A DNA stretch of 34,077 nucleotides from an uncultured Bacilli bacterium. GTDB lineage: Bacteria > Bacillota_I > Bacilli_A > RFN20 > CAG-826. Position 1 is the first letter of the stretch, and every line of letters begins with the position of its first letter. The notes beneath the pieces were generated by a model, which searched no databases, was not told the DNA's origin, and was given only the letters and a program-made list of their open reading frames with translations. Shown piece after piece: positions 17,244-24,257 of this stretch. Where the stretch lies: NCBI GenBank assembly GCA_944350325.1, contig CALVOS010000088.1:1-34077 (forward strand), written 5' to 3'. A program made the position numbers and the translations under genes.

Positions 17244-17265
17244 AAAAAGGCGCCCTGGGCGCCTT
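17244..17265 (-). terminator. Intrinsic terminator after dnaN
   Basis: On the minus strand AAGGCGCC - CAG - GGCGCCTT is followed by TTT, 14 bases beyond the dnaN stop. This splits dnaN from yaaA-recF-gyrBA at the transcript level, unless read through. Confidence 0.8.
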
Positions 17266-17278
17266 CTCGGAGTGTTCC

Positions 17279-18415
17279 CTAGGCTCGGCCGTCAGTGCTC
17301 CTAGGGCTCAGGAGCTCGACGATCGAGGGGTCCTCTGGGTTATGGATCAGGAAGGGGTCCTTCTCGCCCCCGAACGCGAAGGTAACGTCTTCCGAGCCGA
17401 GCGCCCGGATCGCGGCGATGACAGAGTCCCCGCTAAGCCCGATGTCCAGCGCGGGCCCCGAATAGGAGCAGTCCCGCAGTGTCTCCGTGGCCTCCCCGTT
17501 CGCGTCGGAGTAAGAGGCGACCTTCACGACGTCCCCGTCGGCGGAGAGGGTGATCTTCTTGGTCTTCTCCGTCGTGGCGATGGCGAGCACCCTTTCCACC
17601 GCGGCAATGAACTGCCGCGAGGAGACGACGAGGGTCCGGAGGAAGCGGTCCGGGATTCTGACCTGCGGGAAACGGCCGCTGATGAGCCTGGTGGTGGCGA
17701 CGATGTCCCGGCAGGAGAAGACGGCCCTTTCCTCGCTGGCGGAGAAGGTGACCTCGCCCTTGTCCTCGAAGAGCCGCGCGATCTCGCGGAAGGAGTCCGC
17801 GGGAATCGTGCAGTTGAGCGCCAGGTCGGGATCGCAGGGGATCTTCTTTTGGGAAAGCCTCGCGCGGTCCGTGCCGGTGGCGGTAAGGGTGCCGTCCGCC
17901 CCGAGGATGTTCACCCCGCCGATGACGGGCATCCCCACCCGCGGGTTCGGGTCGGTCGCGAAGACGGTCTGGTCACAGAGCTCGGCGAGGTCGGGGCCGG
18001 AGATCTTGAAGGTTTGCGACGTGTGCTCGAAGTCGATGTCCGGGAACTCGTCGGCGTCGCGGCAGCTTGGGCTAAAGTCGCTGTTGTCCCCGCAGAGGAG
18101 CTTGGCGAAGGAGCGGTCCACCACGTCCAAGGTGATCTCGTTCCCGTCAAGCCGGCGCACGATTTCGTTCAACACGCGGGCATTGAAGAGAGCGGCCCCG
18201 GGGGACGGATCCTTCACGACGATTTCGTCGCCCTCAGAAAAGGGGATCGAGGTCCAGATGGAAATGCCCCCGTTGCTCGCGGTTATCTCAACGGCGGAGT
18301 CTGATACCGCGATCTTGTAGTAAAGCAGGAAGGCGTTCGTCGCTACGCCGGGGATTGCCCTTCCGGCTGTTGCTAGCGCCTTGGCGAATCTGGCTGTCGG
18401 CATCGTGAAGCGCAT
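17279..18415 (-). CDS. dnaN: DNA polymerase III sliding clamp (beta subunit)
   Basis: A 378-residue beta clamp, the normal length, consistent with three repeated clamp domains of about 120 residues each. It starts MRFTMPTARFAKALATAGRAIP, with the pattern F-x-x-A-L-x-x-A-x-x-A-I typical of clamps. Later come the VIGGVNILGADGTLTATGTDRARLS segment (the conserved G-x-L-x-x-x-A-T-D-x-x-R-L) and a C-terminal FAFGGEKDPFLIHNPED block. It encircles DNA and tethers Pol III. An AGGAGGT lies five bases before the ATG. It is separated from dnaA by 151 AT-rich bases that hold a DnaA box, and a terminator follows. Confidence 0.95.
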   Translation of the reverse strand: MRFTMPTARFAKALATAGRAIPGVATNAFLLYYKIAVSDSAVEITASNGGISIWTSIPFSEGDEIVVKDPSPGAALFNARVLNEIVRRLDGNEITLDVVDRSFAKLLCGDNSDFSPSCRDADEFPDIDFEHTSQTFKISGPDLAELCDQTVFATDPNPRVGMPVIGGVNILGADGTLTATGTDRARLSQKKIPCDPDLALNCTIPADSFREIARLFEDKGEVTFSASEERAVFSCRDIVATTRLISGRFPQVRIPDRFLRTLVVSSRQFIAAVERVLAIATTEKTKKITLSADGDVVKVASYSDANGEATETLRDCSYSGPALDIGLSGDSVIAAIRALGSEDVTFAFGGEKDPFLIHNPEDPSIVELLSPRSTDGRA

Positions 18416-18566
18416 TTTCGACCTCCTAGTAATTAATCCAGTTAATTAGTCTATTTCTTATAACAACGATAAGGGCTGGTGGATATGTGGATAAGTTGGC
18501 CACGATCTCTTACAAATTAGACTTCGTATAGTTTGCGAACACCTCTAGAATTCTTCGATTCCATCG
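18416..18566 (-). other. dnaA-dnaN intergenic region: possible second oriC subregion
   Basis: This gap is AT-rich against GC-rich surroundings. It holds a perfect DnaA box TGTGGATAA at 18486-18494, then an AT-rich stretch (18416-18475) that could be the unwinding element, including the inverted repeat AATTAA-N5-TTAATT at 18431-18447. In Bacillus subtilis the origin is bipartite and the unwinding element lies between dnaA and dnaN, so this arrangement is plausible here. A dnaN promoter probably lies here too, but no convincing -35/-10 pair was seen. Confidence 0.6.
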
Positions 18567-19919
18567 CTACTTCAGCTTCGACTCAATGCGTTTCACAGCA
18601 CGCTGCAGCTCCTTATCCGAGGAGAGGGATTTTTCCACTTTTTCTACACCGTTCATCACGGTCGTGTGGTCACGCCCGCCGAACGCCGCCCCGATCTTCG
18701 CGAAGGGGGCGTCCATCAGGTCACGGCAGATATACATGGCGATGTGTCGCGCGAGGGCGATCTGCGCCGTGCGGATCTTCCCGGTCAGCTGCGCGGCGGT
18801 AAGGCCGTATGTCGTCGCCACAGCGGCGATGACCTTCTCGATCGTGAGCTCCGCCAGGTCCCCTTCTACCGCGGCGAGGGGGTTCACGGCTTCAACGGCG
18901 GTTTTGAGGTCGATGCGCTTCCCGGGAGCCAGGTTTACGGCGTAGAAGAGAAGCCTTGCGAAAGCGCCCTCAAGCTCGCGGATATTCTTGCCGAACTTAT
19001 CGGCGAAATAGGTGATCACGGCGGGGTCGAAGTCTTCCAGGCGGAGACCGTTTGACTCTATCTTCAACTTAAGGATTTCTTCGCAAACCTCGCGTTCCGG
19101 GGCGGAAATCGTAAGGGGTAATCCAGAAACGAACCGCGTCTTGAGCCTGTCCGAGAGCCCCGAGAGCCTATAGGGGTGTTGGTCGCAGGTGAGGACGATT
19201 TGCTTGGAGGAGGCGACAAGCTCGTTGAAGATGGTGAAGAAGGTCTCCTCGGTATTCGGCTTGTTGGCAAGGAACTGCACGTCGTCCACGAGGAGCACGT
19301 CCGCGTTCTCGCGGAACCAACCAACGAACGACTCGGTCTTGTCGCTCCGCACGAAGCGCGTGTACTCTTCGATGAAATCGTGCGACGAGATATAGACGGC
19401 GCGGGTGTTCGGCGAGTATTCCCGGATGCTGTTTCCGACGGCGTGAAGGAGATGGGTCTTCCCGAGCCCTGAATCTCCATAGATGAGAACAGGGTTCGAG
19501 AACGCCCCGGGATTCTTGGCCGCGAGAATCGAGGCTTGGTAGGCCTCGCGGTTGCTTGCGCCCACCACGAAGTTGCGGAACGTGAAGTTCGGGTTTAGCT
19601 TCGCGTTCGCGAAAAACGACGATTTTGAAGAGGAAACGCTTGGTTTTTCGCTAAGTTTCTTGGGGATGAAGCAAACGGAGTAATCGCTTTGCGTTACTTC
19701 TTGGACGGCCTGGTCGGTTATGTCCTTGAAGGGCGCGCGGGAAAGGGTTGCCACGGCAACCGAGGAATTGGCAATGACGTAGATGGTCTTGCCCTCCACC
19801 CTGTCCACGGCGCTGTCCGCAAAGAAGGGATCGAAGTATATGGGTTCGGGAAGCCGCGACTTGATCAGCTCAAGGGCGCGCGACCAGAGTTCCCCGATTT
19901 GCGTGCCTGCGTTTCCCAT
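18567..19919 (-). CDS. dnaA: Chromosomal replication initiator DnaA
   Basis: A 450-residue AAA+ initiator that binds DnaA boxes and unwinds oriC. Domain I is about 1-85, a short Ser-rich linker lies at about 90-105, and the AAA+ domain is marked by Walker A GDSGLGKTH (148-156), Walker B LLVDDVQFLA (209-218) and RLKTRF (258-263) near the sensor/arginine-finger region. Domain IV carries the DNA-binding signature GRDHTTVMNGVEK. I chose the ATG at 19917-19919 (MGNAGTQIGELW). The open frame continues 24 codons upstream through DnaA boxes, which is unlikely to be coding. AGGTGG lies about 15 bases upstream of this ATG, closer to an in-frame CTG, so the exact start is uncertain. DnaA boxes in its leader suggest autoregulation. 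Confidence 0.95.
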   Translation of the reverse strand: MGNAGTQIGELWSRALELIKSRLPEPIYFDPFFADSAVDRVEGKTIYVIANSSVAVATLSRAPFKDITDQAVQEVTQSDYSVCFIPKKLSEKPSVSSSKSSFFANAKLNPNFTFRNFVVGASNREAYQASILAAKNPGAFSNPVLIYGDSGLGKTHLLHAVGNSIREYSPNTRAVYISSHDFIEEYTRFVRSDKTESFVGWFRENADVLLVDDVQFLANKPNTEETFFTIFNELVASSKQIVLTCDQHPYRLSGLSDRLKTRFVSGLPLTISAPEREVCEEILKLKIESNGLRLEDFDPAVITYFADKFGKNIRELEGAFARLLFYAVNLAPGKRIDLKTAVEAVNPLAAVEGDLAELTIEKVIAAVATTYGLTAAQLTGKIRTAQIALARHIAMYICRDLMDAPFAKIGAAFGGRDHTTVMNGVEKVEKSLSSDKELQRAVKRIESKLK

Positions 19920-20347
19920 ATCGCGGGGCAGTTTACCACCTGAGACCTCTATACACCATTCGCATTGTGGATAACTATGTGTTTTCCACATTTAGAAATG
20001 ACAAGTTACTAAGTAATCACCGAAGAAATCTCGTTTTCCACAACATTTAAGTGTGGAAAACTTGTTCCTTACAAAATTGTGGATAACGCCTCTGTTGATA
20101 AGTCCCTTTATTTGCCTGATTTCCACAACAGTCAGGTGCCAAATTCCTCGCGTGAAACCGAATGTTCCTGGAACTTCCCACATTTTCCACAACGCCTTTT
20201 CCACAGGATTGTGGATTTGTGGACAACCACCCTTTGGGATCGTTTCCCCTTCGCGCGTACGCTTGAACGCACGCGATTTTGTTTGAGAAGGGAGGCGGGG
20301 CTCTCTATAATCGCTCCCGCTACTAAGCCAACTCGGAGGAACATCAG
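19920..20347. other. Chromosomal replication origin (oriC), DnaA-box cluster
   Basis: This 428-base gap between divergent dnaA and rpmH holds many DnaA boxes. Perfect TGTGGATAA occurs at 19966-19974 and 20078-20086. One-mismatch TTTTCCACA/TGTGGAAAA copies lie at 19982-19990, 20034-20042, 20052-20060, 20183-20191 and 20197-20205. TGTTGATAA is at 20093-20101, TGTGGATTT at 20210-20218 and TGTGGACAA at 20218-20226. Boxes point both ways. The interval 19960-20140 is AT-rich relative to the flanks. All genes left of it read left and nearly all genes right of it read right. The last 65 bases carry the rpmH promoter and leader. Confidence 0.92.
20283..20311 (+). promoter_or_regulatory. Sigma-A-type promoter of rpmH
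   Basis: TTGAGA (20283-20288), a 17-base spacer and a perfect TATAAT (20306-20311) lie about 36 bases before the rpmH start. It is the strongest promoter seen in the window and would drive rpmH-rnpA-yidC-jag. Upstream DnaA boxes end at 20226. Confidence 0.85.
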
Positions 20348-20482
20348 ATGAAGAAAACGTACCAGCCTTCCAAGATCAAGCACGCCCACGTCGCCGGCTT
20401 CCGTGCCCGGATGGCGACGCACAACGGGCGCAAGGTCCTTGCCCGCCGTCGTGCCAAGGGCCGCGCCAAGATCTGCGCCTAG
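20348..20482 (+). CDS. rpmH: 50S ribosomal protein L34
   Basis: A 44-residue, highly basic protein, too short for simple ORF lists. It begins [20 protein letters not shown] and ends [12 protein letters not shown], matching the L34 pattern TxQPSxxK...GFRxRMxTxxGRKVLxxRRAKGR. The segment [11 protein letters not shown] differs from the common RKRxxxHGF form. A GGAGG (20336-20340) lies seven bases before the ATG. As usual in bacteria it neighbours rnpA and the origin. Confidence 0.96.
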   Translation: MKKTYQPSKIKHAHVAGFRARMATHNGRKVLARRRAKGRAKICA

Positions 20483-20505
20483 GCCCGCGTCGCGGGCTTT
20501 TCTCT
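20483..20505 (+). terminator. Hairpin with T-run between rpmH and rnpA (attenuator)
   Basis: GCCCGCG-T-CGCGGGC directly follows the rpmH stop and is followed by TTTT. As rnpA starts about 20 bases later with no other promoter seen, this probably attenuates rather than fully ends transcription, giving more L34 than RNase P protein. Confidence 0.65.
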
Positions 20506-20521
20506 AGACTCGGAGTGAGTG

Positions 20522-20866
20522 GTGAGGCGTGAGTTCCGGATCCTGAAGCACGAGGAGTTCCTCGACATCCAGCGGAAGGGCAGGCGCGCAAAGGGGGGCG
20601 CGACGGTCGTCTTCTGGAGGAAGAATCAGGCAGGGAAGTCCCGCATCGGAATCCAGGTCACAAAGCGTTGCGGGAACGCCGTCCGGAGAAACCGGATCAA
20701 ACGGCAGATCCGCTCGATCCTCGCCTCCTCCCACGACTTCCGCAAGCCCTTCGACATCATCATCGCTGCCAGGCCGGAGTTCGATACCGCATCCTTCGGA
20801 AAGGAGAAGGAGGAGCTCCTCGCCTTGTTGGCAGAACTGGAGAAGACAAGTGAAGAAAAGCACTAA
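20522..20866 (+). CDS. rnpA: Ribonuclease P protein component
   Basis: A 114-residue basic protein subunit of RNase P, which matures tRNA 5' ends with the rnpB RNA (not in this window). Family features: REFRILKHEEFLDIQRKGRR near the N-terminus, SRIGIQVTKRCGNAVRRNR, and the RNR signature RRNRIKRQIR. Two adjacent GTG codons (20519 and 20522) could start it. I chose the second because GGAG then lies six bases upstream. It overlaps the yidC start by 17 bases, so the two are coupled. Confidence 0.93.
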   Translation: MRREFRILKHEEFLDIQRKGRRAKGGATVVFWRKNQAGKSRIGIQVTKRCGNAVRRNRIKRQIRSILASSHDFRKPFDIIIAARPEFDTASFGKEKEELLALLAELEKTSEEKH

Positions 20867-22442
20867 AGCGAAAATTCTTGGCGGGATGGCCCTTCTTATG
20901 GGAGGGCTCATGCTTTCCGGCTGCACGGCGAGCTTCTGCACGAACCTCGACCGCGCCAACATGGCTTACCCCTATGAGCAGGGCGTCACGGTGTACGTCG
21001 ACAAGGACGAGGTTCCCGCCGACTACGCCGACGTCGCCTGGCCCGTCTATGGCGACGAGGGGAACGACACGCTCTACGCCTACATCCCTGTCGACGAGGA
21101 TGGCAACTTCACCGCCAAGAACGCCACCCTGGTGAACGCCCTCGTGTCCTCGATGGAGGCCCAGCGCTTCATCGTGCCGAGCTACGACTACTTCAAGGCG
21201 ATCGACCAGCTCGTGCTGGACGCCGCGGTGGACGCCGCCATCGATAACGGCGAGGCCGTGGACAAGGCCTCCCTCACCGCCGACGACGTGAACCCTTGGA
21301 CCGAGCCGGATGTGCTCGGGACGGAGGAGGGGATCGAGGCAAACGAGGACAGCCTCCTTCGCCGCTACGGGTTCCTTAAGTTCTACGGCTATGACGAGGA
21401 GGGGAACGGAAACCTCTGGATCAACTACGATCGCTGGAACGACGAGCTTGCGATCGAACTGGGGGCCGGGAACGCCCCGAGCTTCGACTGGATCACCGCC
21501 TACAAGAACCAGATCAACAGCGCCATCTCGACAAGCATCTCGTGCATCACGAACATCGAGGGCTCCTTCGGCCACTACGGTCCGGAGCAGAACTGGGAAG
21601 TCTCGATGGAGATCAAGGACTGGGGCTATGCCTGGAGCAAGGGCTTCCTCGAGGGCCTGATCGTATATCCGGTCGCCTGGCTCCTCGACACCCTTTCCGT
21701 GTCGTTCGAGCCCGCCCTCACGGGCTTTGGGCAGATCTGGGCCCTCATCCTCGTGACGATCATCGTCCGCCTTGTGGTCCTGGCGCTTACGTTCAAGTCC
21801 ACGATGGACCAGCAGAAGATGCAGGCCCTGCAGCCTCAGATCGCGAAGATCCAGGCGAAGTACCCGAACAGCAACACCAACCAGGCGGAAAAGCTCCGCA
21901 TGGGACAGGAGCAGATGGCGCTTTATAAGAGGAACCACGTCTCGCCGTGGTCGATGCTGATCGTCCTCGTGTTCCAGTTCCCCATCTTCATCGCCGTCTG
22001 GGGCGCCCTCCAAGGCTCGGCGGCGCTAGGGACGGGTGAGTTCCTCAACCTGTCCCTCTCGGAGACTGTTTCAACCGCCCTCATGGATTTCAATGGGGCG
22101 TGGTACTACAACTCCAACGGCTGGTGGACGATGGTCGTCATCTTCGTGGTGATGGTCGCGCTCCAGGTCCTCTCGTTCCTCTTGCCCCAATGGATCAACA
22201 AGAGGCGGACGAGGAACATGACCAAGACCGGGGTGAACCCTGCCGCCGAGAAGACCCAGAAGACCATGAAGTGGGTGAGCATCGGCATGCTTGTCTTCAC
22301 CATCATCATTTCCTTCAACCTCCCGAGCGCCATGGCGGTCTACTGGGCCATCGGCTCCCTCATGAGCATCGTGCAGACGCTCTTCACCCAGCTATATCTC
22401 TCCAAGCACTTCGTCAGGAAGGCGGAGAAGAAAGGAAGGTAG
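20850..22442 (+). CDS. yidC: Membrane protein insertase YidC, lipoprotein type with large extracytoplasmic domain
   Basis: A 530-residue Oxa1/YidC/Alb3 insertase. Residues 1-25 are a lipoprotein signal with lipobox LSGC (22-25), as in Gram-positive SpoIIIJ/YidC. The core runs from about residue 262: TM helices near 270, 297-314 (with the conserved groove Arg307 in TIIVRLVVLAL), 368-386, 426-446 and 474-512, plus a cytoplasmic hairpin rich in Gln and Lys. Between lipobox and core lies an acidic extracytoplasmic domain of about 235 residues, roughly doubling the length seen in Bacillus. The GTG start has GGAG seven bases upstream and lies inside rnpA. It inserts membrane proteins with or without SecYEG. 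Confidence 0.94.
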   Translation: MKKSTKAKILGGMALLMGGLMLSGCTASFCTNLDRANMAYPYEQGVTVYVDKDEVPADYADVAWPVYGDEGNDTLYAYIPVDEDGNFTAKNATLVNALVSSMEAQRFIVPSYDYFKAIDQLVLDAAVDAAIDNGEAVDKASLTADDVNPWTEPDVLGTEEGIEANEDSLLRRYGFLKFYGYDEEGNGNLWINYDRWNDELAIELGAGNAPSFDWITAYKNQINSAISTSISCITNIEGSFGHYGPEQNWEVSMEIKDWGYAWSKGFLEGLIVYPVAWLLDTLSVSFEPALTGFGQIWALILVTIIVRLVVLALTFKSTMDQQKMQALQPQIAKIQAKYPNSNTNQAEKLRMGQEQMALYKRNHVSPWSMLIVLVFQFPIFIAVWGALQGSAALGTGEFLNLSLSETVSTALMDFNGAWYYNSNGWWTMVVIFVVMVALQVLSFLLPQWINKRRTRNMTKTGVNPAAEKTQKTMKWVSIGMLVFTIIISFNLPSAMAVYWAIGSLMSIVQTLFTQLYLSKHFVRKAEKKGR

Positions 22443-22445
22443 CCT

Positions 22446-23045
22446 ATGAAGCAGTACACAGCGAAAACGCTTGAGAAGGCCGTCGAGCAAGCCTCCCTCG
22501 AGCTAGGCGTTGAGCCGGATAAGCTCGAATACACCCTTGTCGAGGAGAAGAAGGGGCTCTTCTCCAAGTCGGTGACCATCAGCGTCGCCTCCATCGAGGA
22601 CGCGCTCGAGTACGCCCAGGAGTATCTCCGGGAGGCGATCGCCGGGCTTGGGGTCGAGGTCACCTCCGACGGCTACATCGACGAGGACATCATCCACATC
22701 ACCCTCGATAGCCCGCGCAACCCGATCCTGATCGGAAAGGGCGGGAAGACCCTCCAGGCGCTTAACGAGCTCGCCAGGCTCGCGGTGAGCGCCCACTTCC
22801 GCCACCGCTACCGCATCCTTCTCGACGTAGGGGGCTACAAGGAGGATCGCTACGACCGCGTCGCCCGGATCGCCCGTCGCGAGGCGAGGAACGTCCAGCG
22901 CTCCCATGTCGACTGCAAGCTGGAGCCCATGACTCCGGACGAAAGGCGCATCGTCCATAACGAGCTGAACGGCCTCGAGCACATCCAGACGGAAAGCGAG
23001 GGCGTCGGGGACGAGCGGGCCGTCATCATCAAGTACGTCGACTAG
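22446..23045 (+). CDS. jag: Jag/KhpB (EloR) RNA-binding protein
   Basis: A 199-residue protein with the three standard parts. The Jag-N domain is at about 1-50 (VEQASLELGV and EEKKGLFSK). The KH domain has the GxxG loop GKGG (97-100) in LIGKGGKTLQALNEL. The C-terminal R3H domain has Arg167...His171 in MTPDERRIVHNEL. In streptococci KhpB/EloR regulates elongation and mRNA levels together with KhpA; that role is family knowledge. AAGGAAGG lies before the ATG, which is three bases after the yidC stop. A terminator follows immediately. Confidence 0.95.
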   Translation: MKQYTAKTLEKAVEQASLELGVEPDKLEYTLVEEKKGLFSKSVTISVASIEDALEYAQEYLREAIAGLGVEVTSDGYIDEDIIHITLDSPRNPILIGKGGKTLQALNELARLAVSAHFRHRYRILLDVGGYKEDRYDRVARIARREARNVQRSHVDCKLEPMTPDERRIVHNELNGLEHIQTESEGVGDERAVIIKYVD

Positions 23046-23048
23046 TCC

Positions 23049-23073
23049 GGCGGGGCCAACGGCTCCGCTTTTT
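23049..23073 (+). terminator. Intrinsic terminator of the rpmH-jag operon
   Basis: GCGGGGCC - AAC - GGCTCCGC pairs fully with one G-U pair and is followed by TTTTT, five bases after the jag stop. Confidence 0.9.
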
Positions 23074-23081
23074 CCATAAGT

Positions 23082-23109
23082 ATGCCGGCTTTGCGAATAT
23101 AATGCCGGC
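23082..23109 (+). promoter_or_regulatory. -10 element flanked by ATGCCGGC repeats
   Basis: A TATAAT at 23098-23103 lies 17 bases before the ATG of the next gene. Two identical ATGCCGGC copies (23082-23089 and 23102-23109), 20 bases apart, flank and overlap it. GCCGGC is itself a palindrome, so the pair also forms an inverted arrangement, which suits a dimeric repressor. No clear -35 hexamer is seen. The repeats are direct observation; operator function is inference. Confidence 0.55.
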
Positions 23110-23120
23110 GAGGAATTGTC

Positions 23121-24257
23121 ATGAAACGCCTCTGCCACATCACGTCCCTCATCGTGAACCTCCTTCTCGGGCTCATGGTGCTGGTCATTTCCCTTAACGC
23201 CTTCTTCGGTTGGTGGGCCCCTCTTCGGCAGAGCCTTCCCTCCGGAGCCATGGCCTTCAGCGACTTCACTCTGGACGCCGCAATCCTTTTCATGGTGAGC
23301 GCGTTCATCACCTTCCCGTTCGATATCATTGCCCTGACTCGCGGAGCCTACGAGATCCCGCATTGGGTGCGCTCGCTGAAGCTCGTCGCCGTGGCGACGC
23401 TCGTCACCTCGCTCCTCTTCTCCCTCATCTACATCTACCCTCTTTCGGGCGAGACGAAGCAGGACCCGAACGAGCTCGTGAACGTCGTGGACACCCTGTG
23501 GATCCGGACGCTTCTCCCCATCCTTTCGCTCGTCTCCTTCATGACCGTCGAGCACGAGACGAGGCTCAACCTTTTCGAATCTCTCCTCGCGATCGTGCCT
23601 TCCGCCATCTACTTCGCCTCGCTCCTTCCCCTGATCTATGGATCTACGATTGGAGACCCCTACCCCATCCTCGAGGCGGAGGAGCCAACGAACCTGATGC
23701 CGGTCATCTATGGGCTCGTGATCATCCTCGGGGTGTTCCTTGTCGCGCTCATCATCATCCCGATTCGGAACAGGATTGATCGCGCTTGGTCCCGGACCGT
23801 CACGATAGCCTCCGCGGAATCCGCCCAGCTTTCGAGCGCGGTGAAGCGTGCTGAGGCCGTGGGTCAGGAAAGCCTCGCTCCCCTGCCTGGGAAAGAGCCC
23901 GACCCTGCGGCCGCCCCGATCGTTGAGGAATCTCCCGCTGAGGGGGCCAAGGACGAGGTCGACGTCAGCTACGCCGACGAGGACAGCGAGGAAGAGGAAG
24001 AACTGCTAGAGCGCCAGGAGGCGGAGGAACTAAGGAAGAAAGGGCCTGGGTTTTATAACGGAAGGGCTCGTGTCTACCACATCAGCCGCCAGAAGGATGG
24101 CGTCCGCTGGCAGGTCCGCCTTGCCACGGGAAAGAGGGCGATCCGCCTTTTCCCCACCCAGAAGGAAGCCCTTGCCTACGCTAAGGAGCTCTGTCTCCGC
24201 AATGGAGGGAGCATCCGGATCCACTCCCTGAAGGGGAAGATGAGAAGGGAGAAGTAG
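23121..24257 (+). CDS. Six-TM membrane protein with C-terminal DUF2188 domain
   Basis: A 378-residue protein. Hydrophobic helices lie at about 7-28, 52-72, 86-107, 126-143, 152-173 and 193-215. A charged linker follows with an acidic run (about 286-302, mostly D and E). Residues 317-378 (RVYHISRQKDGVRWQV, TQKEALAYAKEL, GGSIRIHSLKGK) match the DUF2188 pattern, a small domain of unknown function. The fusion of an integral membrane part with DUF2188 is unusual to me and I do not know its function. GAGGA lies before the ATG. Its TAG overlaps the mnmE GTG by one base, so it is the first gene of the mnmE-glmU run and has its own promoter. Confidence 0.7.
   Translation: MKRLCHITSLIVNLLLGLMVLVISLNAFFGWWAPLRQSLPSGAMAFSDFTLDAAILFMVSAFITFPFDIIALTRGAYEIPHWVRSLKLVAVATLVTSLLFSLIYIYPLSGETKQDPNELVNVVDTLWIRTLLPILSLVSFMTVEHETRLNLFESLLAIVPSAIYFASLLPLIYGSTIGDPYPILEAEEPTNLMPVIYGLVIILGVFLVALIIIPIRNRIDRAWSRTVTIASAESAQLSSAVKRAEAVGQESLAPLPGKEPDPAAAPIVEESPAEGAKDEVDVSYADEDSEEEEELLERQEAEELRKKGPGFYNGRARVYHISRQKDGVRWQVRLATGKRAIRLFPTQKEALAYAKELCLRNGGSIRIHSLKGKMRREK

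Noticed and set aside
19920-19991. DnaA start at 19991
   Set aside because: It would place DnaA boxes inside the coding sequence and add 24 residues not seen in DnaA proteins.
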